A DNA stretch of 64,000 nucleotides from Rutpela maculata. Its lineage: Eukaryota; Arthropoda; Insecta; Coleoptera; Cerambycidae. The stretch covers positions 265,813,987-265,877,986 of the forward strand of contig OW386286.2 in NCBI GenBank assembly GCA_936432065.2. Direction: 5' to 3'. The position numbers were made by a program, and so were the translations under genes. The stretch's first letter is position 1. The number at the start of each line of letters is the position of its first letter. Shown one piece after another: positions 23,601 to 36,500 of this stretch. The notes below the pieces were generated by a model, which searched no databases, was not told the origin of the DNA, and worked only from the letters and a program-made list of their open reading frames with translations.

Positions 23601-26600
23601 ACCACGAAACCATGAAGAATCTAAATGTAATAGCACTGTTTGTAATAATTGTGTATTTCATATAGATACCGTGAATATGTTTCATGATAAAAAACATTAG
23701 GAACAGTTTGTATTTTTAATTATAAATTGTTATTTTTTAAACTTTAAACAGTTTTGTTCTAATAATTATTTTAGATTTTTTAATCATATATTAATCTTCT
23801 GTAATACATACGAGGTTGATTTTGTACTCGGTAAATTTTTTTTGAGTGACTCAAAACCTGTTTCCATGAAAATTTTGCTCGAATTAAGGGACACAGGAAA
23901 AATCGCTCCACTTCGTGTCGCGATTTTTCCATGCCCTTAATTCTCGATTAATTTTCATGGGAAAACAGGTTTTTGTCCAAAAAAAATTTACCCGGTAAAA
24001 AATTGGCCCTAGGCTATAGTCTACTTAGCCTTATGGATAATCCGGCCCTGTGAACATTCGGATTGAAAATACTTTACTTCTGTATAATAAGTTTTCATAA
24101 CCAATTTTGACCACTGCTTTTTAAAAAATGTTTGTCCAATAACCCGAATTTTTGCCTAACGTGCTTTCTGCCTAATCGGAACCATGTGAATAGTTTTTGG
24201 AAGTCCAGTCCACTATCTATTAAAATATTCAAATAAAAAAATGTCCGAATTAGTTGAACACAAATAAGCACCTTCTATATTAACTACCATAAATAATTCT
24301 ACTCTATCCTACACATATTCTACACAATAAAATAAACAATACCCTATGCACGCCTCGTGTCTACTACCTACGCCCATGATAAAATGGCATTATGGACGCA
24401 CGACGCACTGCTTTATATTCAAAAAGGAAAACATGAATGAAAGCTTCAATGAAATTATGCGTAAATTGCGTATCACAAAATGTTAGACTATGCTTCTTTT
24501 ATCACTGCATGCATACGGACATAATTACATAAATAAAAAGCATACAGTCAATTTAGTTAGGCAACGAGCGAATTGCATGTATTTATTACCTGTGGAACGA
24601 TACTTCAGCCGTTTTCTTTTCGATTCAACTCTTACAACGGTATGATGAACATGATACCATTATACACAGAATATAAATTGCACTCGATCACTTGTATTTG
24701 CTAAAAATTCACTTTGACGGTTTGTTTGCCACCAAAACAATGGCGTCTACACTCCACAACTATTTTCGTCGTAATTAGGTTGCGCATTAAAGATCCCCGT
24801 TAGGAGTTCCCACGCTCATTCAGTGGTGGCTCATGAGGCAGGGCTCTAGATACTCAGAGAGGTATACCCAAGGAACAATTTAAAAGTCATTTGGACTTGA
24901 GGAGGTTTTAAGAAAGGTTTGTCAGGGTTAGGAAATAGTCTTGTGCTTTAATGACAATGACAATTAGGTTTTTAGTTTGCCGGCCATGTTTTCCTTGTTA
25001 TATAAAAATATTCAAGGTCAATCTCACAATTATAATTATCAATAATTATCACTTTTTCTTTAGCAAATTAAGGTAGAATTACAAGAAACGACTGAAAATT
25101 ACCGTGGGAACCGAGAAGCAGCCCACTTTTTTAAATTTGCTGATTACGTGTTTATGCAAATTTTGTATGGATATTAAAATCATTATTATTTCTGAGGGGC
25201 CCTTGTTTTTTTGGGCTTTTCTTATGTAGTTTTAACGATAAACAGCCGTTGGTTTTAATTTTTTGTCATACCTGATGTCTTTTTATTACCTTTTAAATCG
25301 GCCTTAGAGAGGTTATAGTGCCACTCTACGCTTTATAAATTTCAAATTCCATTTTATCTTCAATAAGTCTGATGGTGTGTTTGCTTAAATCAGTTTAGAA
25401 AAAATAAATGCAATAATAAAATTATTTGGATTCCTTCGTGGACATTCTTATAGCTTCTCAGTTCTAATTTGGACTTATAAGAGTTTTAAAAACCAGTGTT
25501 TTCTAGAAATGCAGGAAGCTAATAGAAAAGCTTCTGAAAGCTTTAAAATAGGTTTTAAGAAAGGTTTTAAAACGGCCCGAACAAGGTTTTCATTCAAGAG
25601 CAGCACTATGCCTCACTAAGGAGTTTTATGATGGAATTTAAAAAGGCCTTAACAACCTTCATAATGGTGGGCCCTTTTAGTCTACAAGTCGCTTTATGAT
25701 GGTATTAAGGATATTGTTACAGCAAAATAGATTTTTCAATGCATTTTATAGCACCCTTGTATATATTTAAGAAACTAAAATTGTTCCTTGGGTAGGTACC
25801 TAGTTAGGTTTGTTAAGGAATTCTCTACTTCGTCAGTTGAATAAATTTGCGAAAAATAATACAGTTTATAAAATTACGAATTAGGTACAGATTTACTGCA
25901 AATTTACTGGTGAGTGGTGAGGCACGGCCTCACCTGCCTCATGGGACAAGCCGCCACTGCTCTCATTTCCTTCGTAGTCTAAGATTCTATCACATTATCT
26001 AACAGGACATCTGTCAATGAACCTTTAGTACTACCCACAGGTTAAATAAATTTATTAATAAATAAATAAACAAGGACGCTACTTTTATTTGAAGGTTATA
26101 ATGATAAGTGACGTACAAGTAGTGAATTTGTCTACGTCAAGATTTCCTCACTACATCCCTTCTACTTTCTTAATTCATTTAATTATGACGAAAATATTAA
26201 TTGTTTGAAGAAGTAAATAATACTGGTCGATTTAATTGTCCTCATGTTATTATTCCAGTCAAATACGAAATACGGAAAATTAGAGAAAAAAACTAATAAA
26301 ATGTTAATACTTGACAAAAGATGTTCATCAAGGCCTACTGTTAAACATAATTAAAAGTTCCCAACTCTATCTCTTGCATTTTGGGAAAATGGTGCTCCGA
26401 TTCAGTTTTATATCTCGCTAAACATTAGTGATATCGAAATTATGCTTCCTAAAAAAAATAAAGCTTATAAAATTCTCTACAAAAAATTTAATATACATCT
26501 TTCCGTATCTATTATTATACTGAGAGAATATTATTTAGGTATTATGCAAATCACAACTTACACCCTTTTTTATTTAGGTACCAATATACAGAACGTAGAT

Positions 26601-27484
26601 ACGTTCATATTAAATAAAAAAGTGTGAATGACTTAATTTGAATAAATGATTTAAATATTTTCAATATATTTTTTGCTTTAAAATGCTAAGAATCCTATCA
26701 TGTAATTTAATACTTAATCAGTATTAGCTAGAAGAGTAGTTGTTTTGATTGATTCTCCAATATTAAATGTTTTAAGTATTTACCTAACTAGTATATCAAC
26801 GTGCCCAGACACGGCCGACTCTAAGAGTCGGCCGTGGCCCAGATTAGGGCAACAATATACAGTAAGTAGGTATTTTCATAATAAACTAAAAACCGCTGCC
26901 CAAGGAATCACTACTGCCACATCCAGATTCTCTATCCAAGTCACTCACAACGAAAAAACTTTGTATGTGAAAATAATTGTTTATGGAACTTTAATAATAT
27001 AATATTTGAAATCCTCTACCCCAAAAACCCATAAAACGATACCCCACATCGGTAGTGGGGAGGGGGGTGGTGATAGGGGGGTGATAGTGGGGGTGGATGA
27101 AGTAAAAAAATATTTTGGGATTTCTGGTTCCTGTACATACACTAAATCACAATTTTTGTTCATCCCTTTTAATAAGGGGGTGGGGGTGGTAATGAGGGTG
27201 GCTAATGCCAAAAATTTTTTTAGACCTTAGCTTCTCTTGTATATACTAAATACCAATTTTATGGACTCTTACCTGCTTGATTGACCTATTTACCCCAAAT
27301 TTACCCCAATTTACCCCCCAACCCTTCGACGGAACAAGATGAAAATATAATCTAGTTCTAGATCTCGTTAAAGTACATATGTGTACCAAGTTTCAAGTCA
27401 ATATCTTAAACGGTTCCAGAGTAAACATGCGCACAAAAAAAAGTTACAGACAGACCGACAGACAGACAGACAGACAGACAGACC

Positions 27485-27526
<42 letters not shown>

Positions 27527-30500
27527 ATTTTTTTTTCGCTCAAACTTAAAATCTCGACGTTTCATGACATTTTAAGCCTATTTGGACAATAAAAATTTAA
27601 AAAAATTTTTTTGTCGTTACTATACTTCCACTGGACGTGGAAGTAAAAGCGTGTAAGTTCTGATTTGTATGATACCTAAATAATATCCTCTAATCATGAC
27701 AAAAGCAAATAAATGAAAAATAATTAATTCTATTATTATATTCTTCCCAAAATAATATATTGCATTTGATGGACACATTTCTAAAACCGAAAATATCATT
27801 CGTAGAGAAAATAAAATGAATATTATTGTGTTAGTCATAGAATTCAGAATAACTTTAAAATGTCCGTCGTACGTCTGTCTGTCAGTCTCTCCGTTTGTCC
27901 GCCTGCCACTCTATCCGTCACGTTTTTGTGAGCACGATAACTTAAGAGAAGTCCTATTTTACTGAAATTTGGACAGTAAGTGTTGATTAGAGGAAGACTC
28001 TATTGATTTTGAAAACGTCAAAGGTTATAATATAAAGGTTATAAAACATTTTATGAAAAAAAATCATGTGAAAAGTTGATAAGTAGGCCTTAATAAACAT
28101 CTTTAGCAGGTTTCAAAACTTTATCAGTTTTTTTTCGCCAAACGTCGTAATTTGTTCCTATTTGATTGGGTATATAACTAGTGGCATCTAGAAACCTATT
28201 TATATTTCACTATAATAGAGTGAAATATAAATAGCAAAATAATGTACGTGAAAGAAAGCGATATATTAACATTGATGCCAGGCACTTCAGCATGTTAAGA
28301 GTTCCGCCGACGACTAAAAGTAGCTAAAGAGAAAAGTGACAACAGCGTAGGTTAAATCTGTTTCTTTTCGGCATATTATTTGTCCATTTCTCTTCTTTTC
28401 TACCTTACATTGGCATCGACTCAATATTTTAAAATGCCACTACTGTATTTGACCAAACACTTCATTTTCAAGATGGCGGCCACTAAGAGTGAGATTCCGG
28501 AAAACGGTTAATAACAAAAATACATTTCAGCTAAAGGATGCAATAAGCTGTGGGTGTTCGAAAGAATTATCGGAGCAGCCTTAATAGGGAACGACACCAA
28601 AATATTACCCGGCACACTAACAAGAACTGATTGTCAGCAGTACTGCCTTGACGAAACCGATTTCTTATGTAGATCAGTAAAGTATAGGATAACCGAAACT
28701 GGCTATGGACCAAACTCAGATATAAGGGGAACGTGTACCCTCAGCAATACTGACAGACATCTCCTTCCTAATTCTTACAGGGTGTCAGGATATGACGAGG
28801 AATATTTCGAAAACGAATGTGCCACGGATATTGGTAGATACAGTAAGTAAACTTTTAGTTACAGAGGAGGAACACTAAAATTTGCAGGAAAATTCTTGGA
28901 ATAATATTTTTTGCATAAAATTGTTTGCAATCATTAAAAGAAATATAGCAAAAAGTTCTGGAGCAAATCTGAGTCTCAGAAGACATTTTTTTAAATAAAA
29001 CAATAGGAATAAGTGGAAATATTCTGAAATGGTTGACTTCTTATAGAGAAAACTGAAAAATCTTACTTTAAAAAACATATAATTTAATATATAATATTTA
29101 AAATAAATTATCATCATCTATTGTTTAAAAATGACCAATCTTAATCATTTTTATTGTATTGCAACTTAAAAAAATGACCAAGAAGGTAATATCTTTTTCG
29201 AAATTTCATAATGAATAATTTGTTGTTTTTTAATTATTGCGAACTACATAAGCAGAGATATTTAAGAATAACAGCGGAAAGTCCCTATTTTGAAAATTAC
29301 TTTATACAGACAAACTGTTCCGTTTACAAGTTCTATAGCACAATAAATCTGTAAATGAATTTACACAAATCTTCCCTTTCTGTTTGACATCCTTTATTTA
29401 CGAATAATTTTTTCGGTTGGATAATGCACATTTCTTTATTGAAATTATATCAGATTTTTTTCATGGCAATAGTGAGGATAACATTTCAAATATCATTTTC
29501 CTGGGTAGTTTCTTATTTTTTAAAGTGACCACCCTGTATATTTTTCATTAAAAGTGTCAGGTTTCCTCCTCGATGATTATGTCCATTACAGTCCAAATAT
29601 CATTTCCACCATAGTGGAATTAATTATTTTTTAGGATGACCACCCTGTATATTTTTCTTCCATAACAGTTGTGTTCATTACATGCGAAATATTGCCTTCC
29701 GTCACATTTTTATTCTCTATTTTTTTTTAGCGTGACCACCCTGTATATTTTTTCATATTTTTCTTTGACAGCAGTTGTGTTAAGTACATGCGAAATATTA
29801 TTGCCCTCCGTCACATTTTCTTCATTATTTATTTAGGCGACCACCCCGTATATCTTTCACATTTTTCTTCCTTGACAGTTGTGTTAACTGCATGCAAAAT
29901 GTTATCGTCCTCCGTCACATTTTTTTCATTATTTCTTTTTTGGGACCACCCTGTTATTTTCATATTTTTCTTTGATAATAGTTGTGTTAACTACTACATG
30001 CGAAATATCATTGCCGTTCGCCACATTATTTTCATTACTTTTTAATGGTGGCCACCTTGTATATGTTTCAGATTTTGTTTACAAACGAACGTTCGTTTAA
30101 GGGTTTCTCAAACGTTACAAGGTGTTACAAGGGGGAGGAACGGTGTTAAATGACCCATTTTCGCGAATGTATTTTTTTAATGGCCTTTTTAAGACTTTGC
30201 AATAGGTAAGATGCATGCAATTTTAAAATGCTTGAAAAAGTGATTTGCTCTTAATTTCCATTACGCAGAAAACGATTATCATTACGCAGAAAACGATTAT
30301 AACAAAAGAAATTCAAAATAAAATTTATTTTCCGTAAAATTAATATTTAGATTATGCCGTAATTTGTAAAAAAAACCACGTGACTTCAAACGGTTTCTTA
30401 TTGGCGTGAAGTCAATGACGACATCCGTTAGTCGAATAATTTGTCCAAATTAGACGCAGTGTCCTAACCTCTTGCTGACGTCTGTCTACGAACTAATTTT

Positions 30501-33500
30501 GGAGAACCTTGAATGTAAAATTATCATATTTGTAGTGATACTGTTAGTTTTATATTTAGGCATAATGCAATATTTGTAACTCATAAGTCATAATAATGTT
30601 GTTCACTAGCTCATTAACCAAATAATAACACACAAACAAGAACTTGGTAAACTGACTGTAAACAATAAACAGTAAACTGACATTTGACAAACCCATCGAA
30701 ATATCTTTGGATATACGAATCTACTGAAGCATGTTTATACGGAAAAAGAAACTTCCGTTCACTATTCCGTCCTTGTCTGACAAGATCTGATTGGCTGAAG
30801 AAAACGTCCGATTGGCTTAACCGTCTGTATACAGACCGTGAAAAAGGATGGAATAGTGCACGCAAGTTTCTCTCTCTGTGTCACTTTCTTTAGTCGAGTG
30901 CGCCTTCCAGTTTGTTATTAATTTCGATGGACAAATCATAACGGAAAACGTCACAGTTAATGGCGCCAAATAACTGCCGTTTTAAAATATCCAAATTCCT
31001 CACCGATGAAATTATTTATTTTCTCGCTGTATTAACATTCAAAAAATCGTAAATTTTACATTTTTATAACTTTTTTTTGATGCTGTATCGATTTTCATTA
31101 TAAAAAAAAAATCATGCGACTTCTCTATTACACATAAACTACAAATATGTCTGTTGTCTTTTTAGATTCCTCTGATGAGTTCTGTGCCTACGAAGAATAC
31201 GACAATGTTACCTTAGCACACAGCGACGTATTATTTGAGGGGAAAAACAAAAATGAGTGCCAAAAATTATGTGATGATTTTCAAAACTTTAATTGCAGAG
31301 GTTTTAGTATTATCAACAATAAGGTCTGTCTGTTGCACAGTGAAGACAGCAAAATACACGGACCGAGGATTTTACGTGAAAATGTACGTTCAACATACTA
31401 TGAAAGGGCTACATGTCTAAATAGTAAGTTTTGCTCGGTCAATATAATTTTAAGTAGAAATGTAAGTCACTTTCAAATTTGAAAATTTTCGTTCCTTACT
31501 CAAATGAGAAAGAAGTGACCACAAAGAATTCAAGTGTAAGAGCGTGTTGTGTGACGAACAGACTTGGTCACACTGTCTGTCATGTACTAGGTTCGGTCTC
31601 CAGCTCCAATGCCGACAATGTCAGTGATAATGGATCCTCCTAATACTACGGGAGCCCACCCTAAGTATCCGTGCATCCCCCCCCCCCCATTCCTTTAGGA
31701 CAATGTTTTTCATAAAGATTAAAGCCTAAGGAACAATTTAAGACATGTCCTAAAAAAAAAAAAAATTTGGGTGCACTTTCAAAATGGCGTCCGTTAAAAA
31801 AAAATTTGCAAATATGGTTTTTGTCATTTAACACAAAAACTAAAAAAGATGGAGAAAAACTTTCTATACAAAAAATAAAGTGCATAAAATTTTCTACAAT
31901 TTTGTTCCTATACAACATTTGCATTGGAGTTACCATTTTCCAGATAAATGATTAATCTCTTAAAATAAAATATAAAATTCAATATAAAACGTAACACCAC
32001 GGAAGTCCACCCTAACTGTCCGTGCACCCCCCCGATCCTTGGGGACAATGTTTTTCATAAAGATTAAAGCCTAAGGAACAATTTAAGCCATGTCCTAAAA
32101 AAAAAGCTGGCTGTACTTTCAAAATGGCGTCCATTTAAAAAAAAATGCAAATATTGTTTTTGTCATTTAACAAAAACTAAAAAAGATAGAGAAAAACTTT
32201 CTGCACAAAAAATAAAGTGCATAAAATTTTCTACAATTTTGTTCCTAACAATATTTGTATAGGAGTTACCGTTTTCCAGACACCACTGTTACCGTTTTCG
32301 AGATAAATGTCTGCAAATTATAATATTATTATTATTATTAATTTTTTTCAGTTTATTTTATTTAATTTTTATGTTAATAATATAAAGTTATATTATACGC
32401 CTTACAATAATTGTCACAGTTATTTCCTCTAAGTGATTTGCATATGATATATTTCCATGTTTTCTTAATTTTGGATTCATTTATCTGGAAAATGGTAACT
32501 CCTATCAAAATATTGTATAGGTACAAAATATTGTTCCTTAGGCTTCAATCTTTATGAAAAACATTGTCCCCAAGGATCCGGCAGGGGGTGCACGTACAGC
32601 TAGGGAGGGCTCCCCGACTATAATGGATGTGCCTGCGTTTTATCAAAAGTGTAATCCCCTTATCGCCAGCCTTAGCCGTTGTATTTGGGTGTTGGCTAAT
32701 ATAAATAGTGTGTTTATTTAATGTGCGTCTAGAGGGACAAATTTTCAGTTTTATTAAAGTATTTGTAAGGCAATACAAAAATAAGTTACATAATCTTTAA
32801 ATGTACAAATTAACAGAACGATATTTCATTTTTATAGTATCTGTTTCGTGCAGTCAAACCTACATGACGATCGTCTACGAACCGGAAGTGAATTTCTATG
32901 GAAAAGTTTACATGCAGGGAAACTCCGAGAATCCGGAATGCTATGCAGTTGGCCAAGGAAGATACAAACCTCTCACCTTGAAATTACCATTATTATCCAG
33001 TAAATGCGGTATTTTCAGAGCGGACGGTCCATTAAACAGGTAAATATACAGCGTGTTCCACTTTTAATGCCCCCTCCCGATCGCATCTCAGTTATTAGTC
33101 ATTCGATTTCAACCAATTTGGATCGGTATTAAAGCCCTGTATTTGAGTAAAACAAAACTGATTTCAGTCATTGGTGTGCATTATTTACTGAAAAACCGCT
33201 GCCCAAGGAATCACTACTTCCACATCCAGATTTTCTATCCAAGTCACTCACAACGGAAAAATTTTGTATGTGGAAATAATTGCTTATGGAACTTTAATAA
33301 TATAATATTTGAAATCCTCTACCCCAAAAACCTATAAAACGATACCCCACATCGGTAGTGGGGTGGGGGTGGTGCTAGGGGGTGGTAGTGGAGGTGGATG
33401 AAATAAAAACATATTTTGAGGTTTCTGGTTCTTGTACACACACACTTAATCACAATTTTTTTTCATCCCCTTTAATAATGGGGTGGTAATGGGGGTGGCT

Positions 33501-36500
33501 AATGCCAAAAATTTTTTTGAGACCTTAGCTTCTCTTTAATATACTAAATACCAATTTTCTGGACTCTTACCTGCTTAATTTACCTATTTACCCCAAATTT
33601 ACCCCAATTTACCCCCAACCCTTCGATGGAACAAGATGAAAAGTGCGCACAAAAAAAAGTTACAGACCGACAGACAGACAGAAATTTTTTTTCGCTCAAA
33701 CTTAAAATCTCGACGTTTCATGACATTCTAAGCCTATTTGAACAATAAAAATTTTAAAAAAATTTTTTGTCGTTACTATACTTCCACTGGATGTGGAAGT
33801 AAAACTAATGCAGTTTCGGTTTCAGCGACCCAAAACCATGGATATATCATATTTGCACAATTTTTTAAGTCAATTTGGCCTCATTCTTGTTAACGTGGTT
33901 CTGGACTATAGTTGAAAATTGTGACCTGATGGAGTAAAACAAATATCAGTTTTGATTTTAACAACCCAAAATACGTCGGAAGGACAATACAGGTACTATA
34001 CAGGGGGCAGAAATTGTAAAATTTTGGTTCTAAAGCATGCTGATCATTAATATTGTGTTAAGATTTCAATAAAAAAATGCTTAATACGACTTCTAGAAAA
34101 ATCTGTACCCTTTCCTTTTAATAAGAATGCACGCTAATGACTGAAATAAATTTTGTTTTACTCTAAAAGGACACAATAAAAGTCCTTGATACCGATCCAA
34201 ATTTAGTTGAAATCGGATGACTAATAACTAAAATAACTAAAAATGGGACATGCTGTATAGTGTCAATCTGTGAGATAAAATATGGGGAGTTAGTCCAGTC
34301 AACGAAAGAGTTGTAGAGAACATTGCTGGGGGGGAGAATTTTCCTTTTCAGGAATGTGTTGGGGGTAGTGAGGAAGTAAACATACTAAAAGACCCCGCCC
34401 TTAGCACCGCCGTTTCAGGGGGGAGGGGGGTGGAAAGGTCCCTTTATTTCGGTTCTTCGCTTATAACTCGGAAACGATGCGTCGTACGGAAAAAGGTAAT
34501 CTAAGGTAATCTATGCAAAATTAAACATAATTAAATTTCCTACAAGATTACCACCCCCACCCCATTATTAAAGGGGATGAAAAAAAAATGTGATTTAGCA
34601 TGTGTACAAGAACCAGAAACCTCAAAATATTTTTTTACTTCATCCACCCCCACTATCACCCACTACCACCCACTACCACCTCCTATCACCACTACCGATG
34701 TGGGGTATCGTTTTATGGGTTTTTGGGGTAGAGGATTTCAAATATTATATTATTAAAATTCCATAAACAATTATTTCCACATATAAAATTTTTTCGTTGT
34801 GAGTGACTTAGATAGAAAATCTGGATGTGGAAGTAGTGATTCCTTGGGCAGCGATTTTTAAATGATAAAAAGGAGGTTTTGTAAATATTGTTATTTACAT
34901 ACATTTTGACAATTATTGACAAAAGTTATGTTTTACAAATTTGTCACTTTTTTATTAGCAGTTTAAAATAATCCGTATTTTTTGCCAGATCCCGTATAGA
35001 AGAGAATAATTTTAATTCTATAAAACTTATATACAGGGTGCCTCAAAAAAGTACCAGCATTTCTAGAGTAGGTACATCAAGAGATAAGTGGGGTTTGCTT
35101 AATAAATTAAATTTACTTAATAAATATGTCCTATTATTAACAGTGTAAATTTTTTGAAGGCGGTTAAAAAGGGCAAGAGGCGCATTTTGCCAGGCGCGGA
35201 TTTAGAAACTTCTTGAGGGGGGGGGCGCACATTTAAACTAAATATATGGCATTTTGATTTTTTTATTAAAAAAAAACTTAAATTTATAAACCAAACCACA
35301 AAATAAAATGAAAATGACTAATGCCTAATTTATTTCTTAAATCCTCGATTTAAATTAAAAGAATGGAAACTTCTAAATTACTGGCTCAGCGGAGGAGGAA
35401 ATAGCGTGCAAATTCGACGACAAAAGGTTACCGCCTGCCAGTCGGTAATCGATGAGACCATATAAGTACCAAAGTTTTTTCTCTCTGGAAATTTTTAGAA
35501 TGGTTACCGATATCTGTCCCCATGGGTAGTTAGTATATGTACTTCACATACCTAAATTACGCTTGGCAGACGAAACTTCCGGTCGGCGCGCGGTAACCGG
35601 AAAATTGAAAGAAAAACAATTTTAAGTTACCGGACCAAATTTGGCGAAAAATATTTGTTTTGACGTGTACAGTACTGTACTGTACTGGCAGACATATGGA
35701 CCAAAACTTTAAATCTTGACAAAAAAAAATAGTTAAAATCGAAAAAAACGTCTGTCCTGTCAGTTTATGGTTCACAAGGCACTAAAAAACACTAACCTTG
35801 GCTGGCAGAAATTTTTGCCAAATTTAACCCCCCCCCCCCCCCCAACCACTCTTTAAATAGTTAAAAAAAAAACAATTTTCCGTGTCTCTATTTTGTTTTT
35901 TATAAATATTAAGAAACGTTGGGGGAAATACGAAAGACTTGTACTTTGGTTCATCTTGATCCGATAATTAATAAAATTATAAAATTATTAACAAAAACCA
36001 ACTTCTTTTCAACCGTGCTTTGTTCCAAATATTGTTATAGTATGACAGTCATTTTTTGGCTTCTAACAATCATTAAGAGATGGAACAATGATGCAAGTTT
36101 AATTTTCTTTTTATTTCAATGATTTCTCAGTGTTTTGTATTTTTCAAATCAGCCGTTGAGCGCTCCGTTTTCAGCCTCATGCGGACAATGACACTCACTG
36201 CGCGGCTGACCCCCCCACCACCACTACGAGCAGTCTCGCTACGCTGTTACATTCATTTAACCATTGCGCATGTTTTCAATAATAATAATAATAATGATGA
36301 TAATAACAATTATTATTATTGCTATTATTGTTATTATTATTATCATTATTATTATTATTGAAAACAAGCGCGATGTTTAAATGCGCAGCGGGACTGCCAG
36401 CAGTTGTGGTGGGGGGTTAGGCGCGCAGTGAGTGTCACTGGCCGCTTGAGGCTGGAAGCGGAGCGCTCAACGGCTGATTTGAAAAATTAAGAACACAGAA

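Noticed and set aside
27381..27575. Frame encoding repeated QTDR units
   Set aside because: It is the translation of the AGAC microsatellite.
29520..30070. Possible CRISPR-like array
   Set aside because: The units are diverged, the spacing varies and the context is a eukaryotic intron; it is a minisatellite.
30614..30893. Overlapping 83- and 69-codon frames
   Set aside because: No domain and mutually antisense; nothing supports coding.
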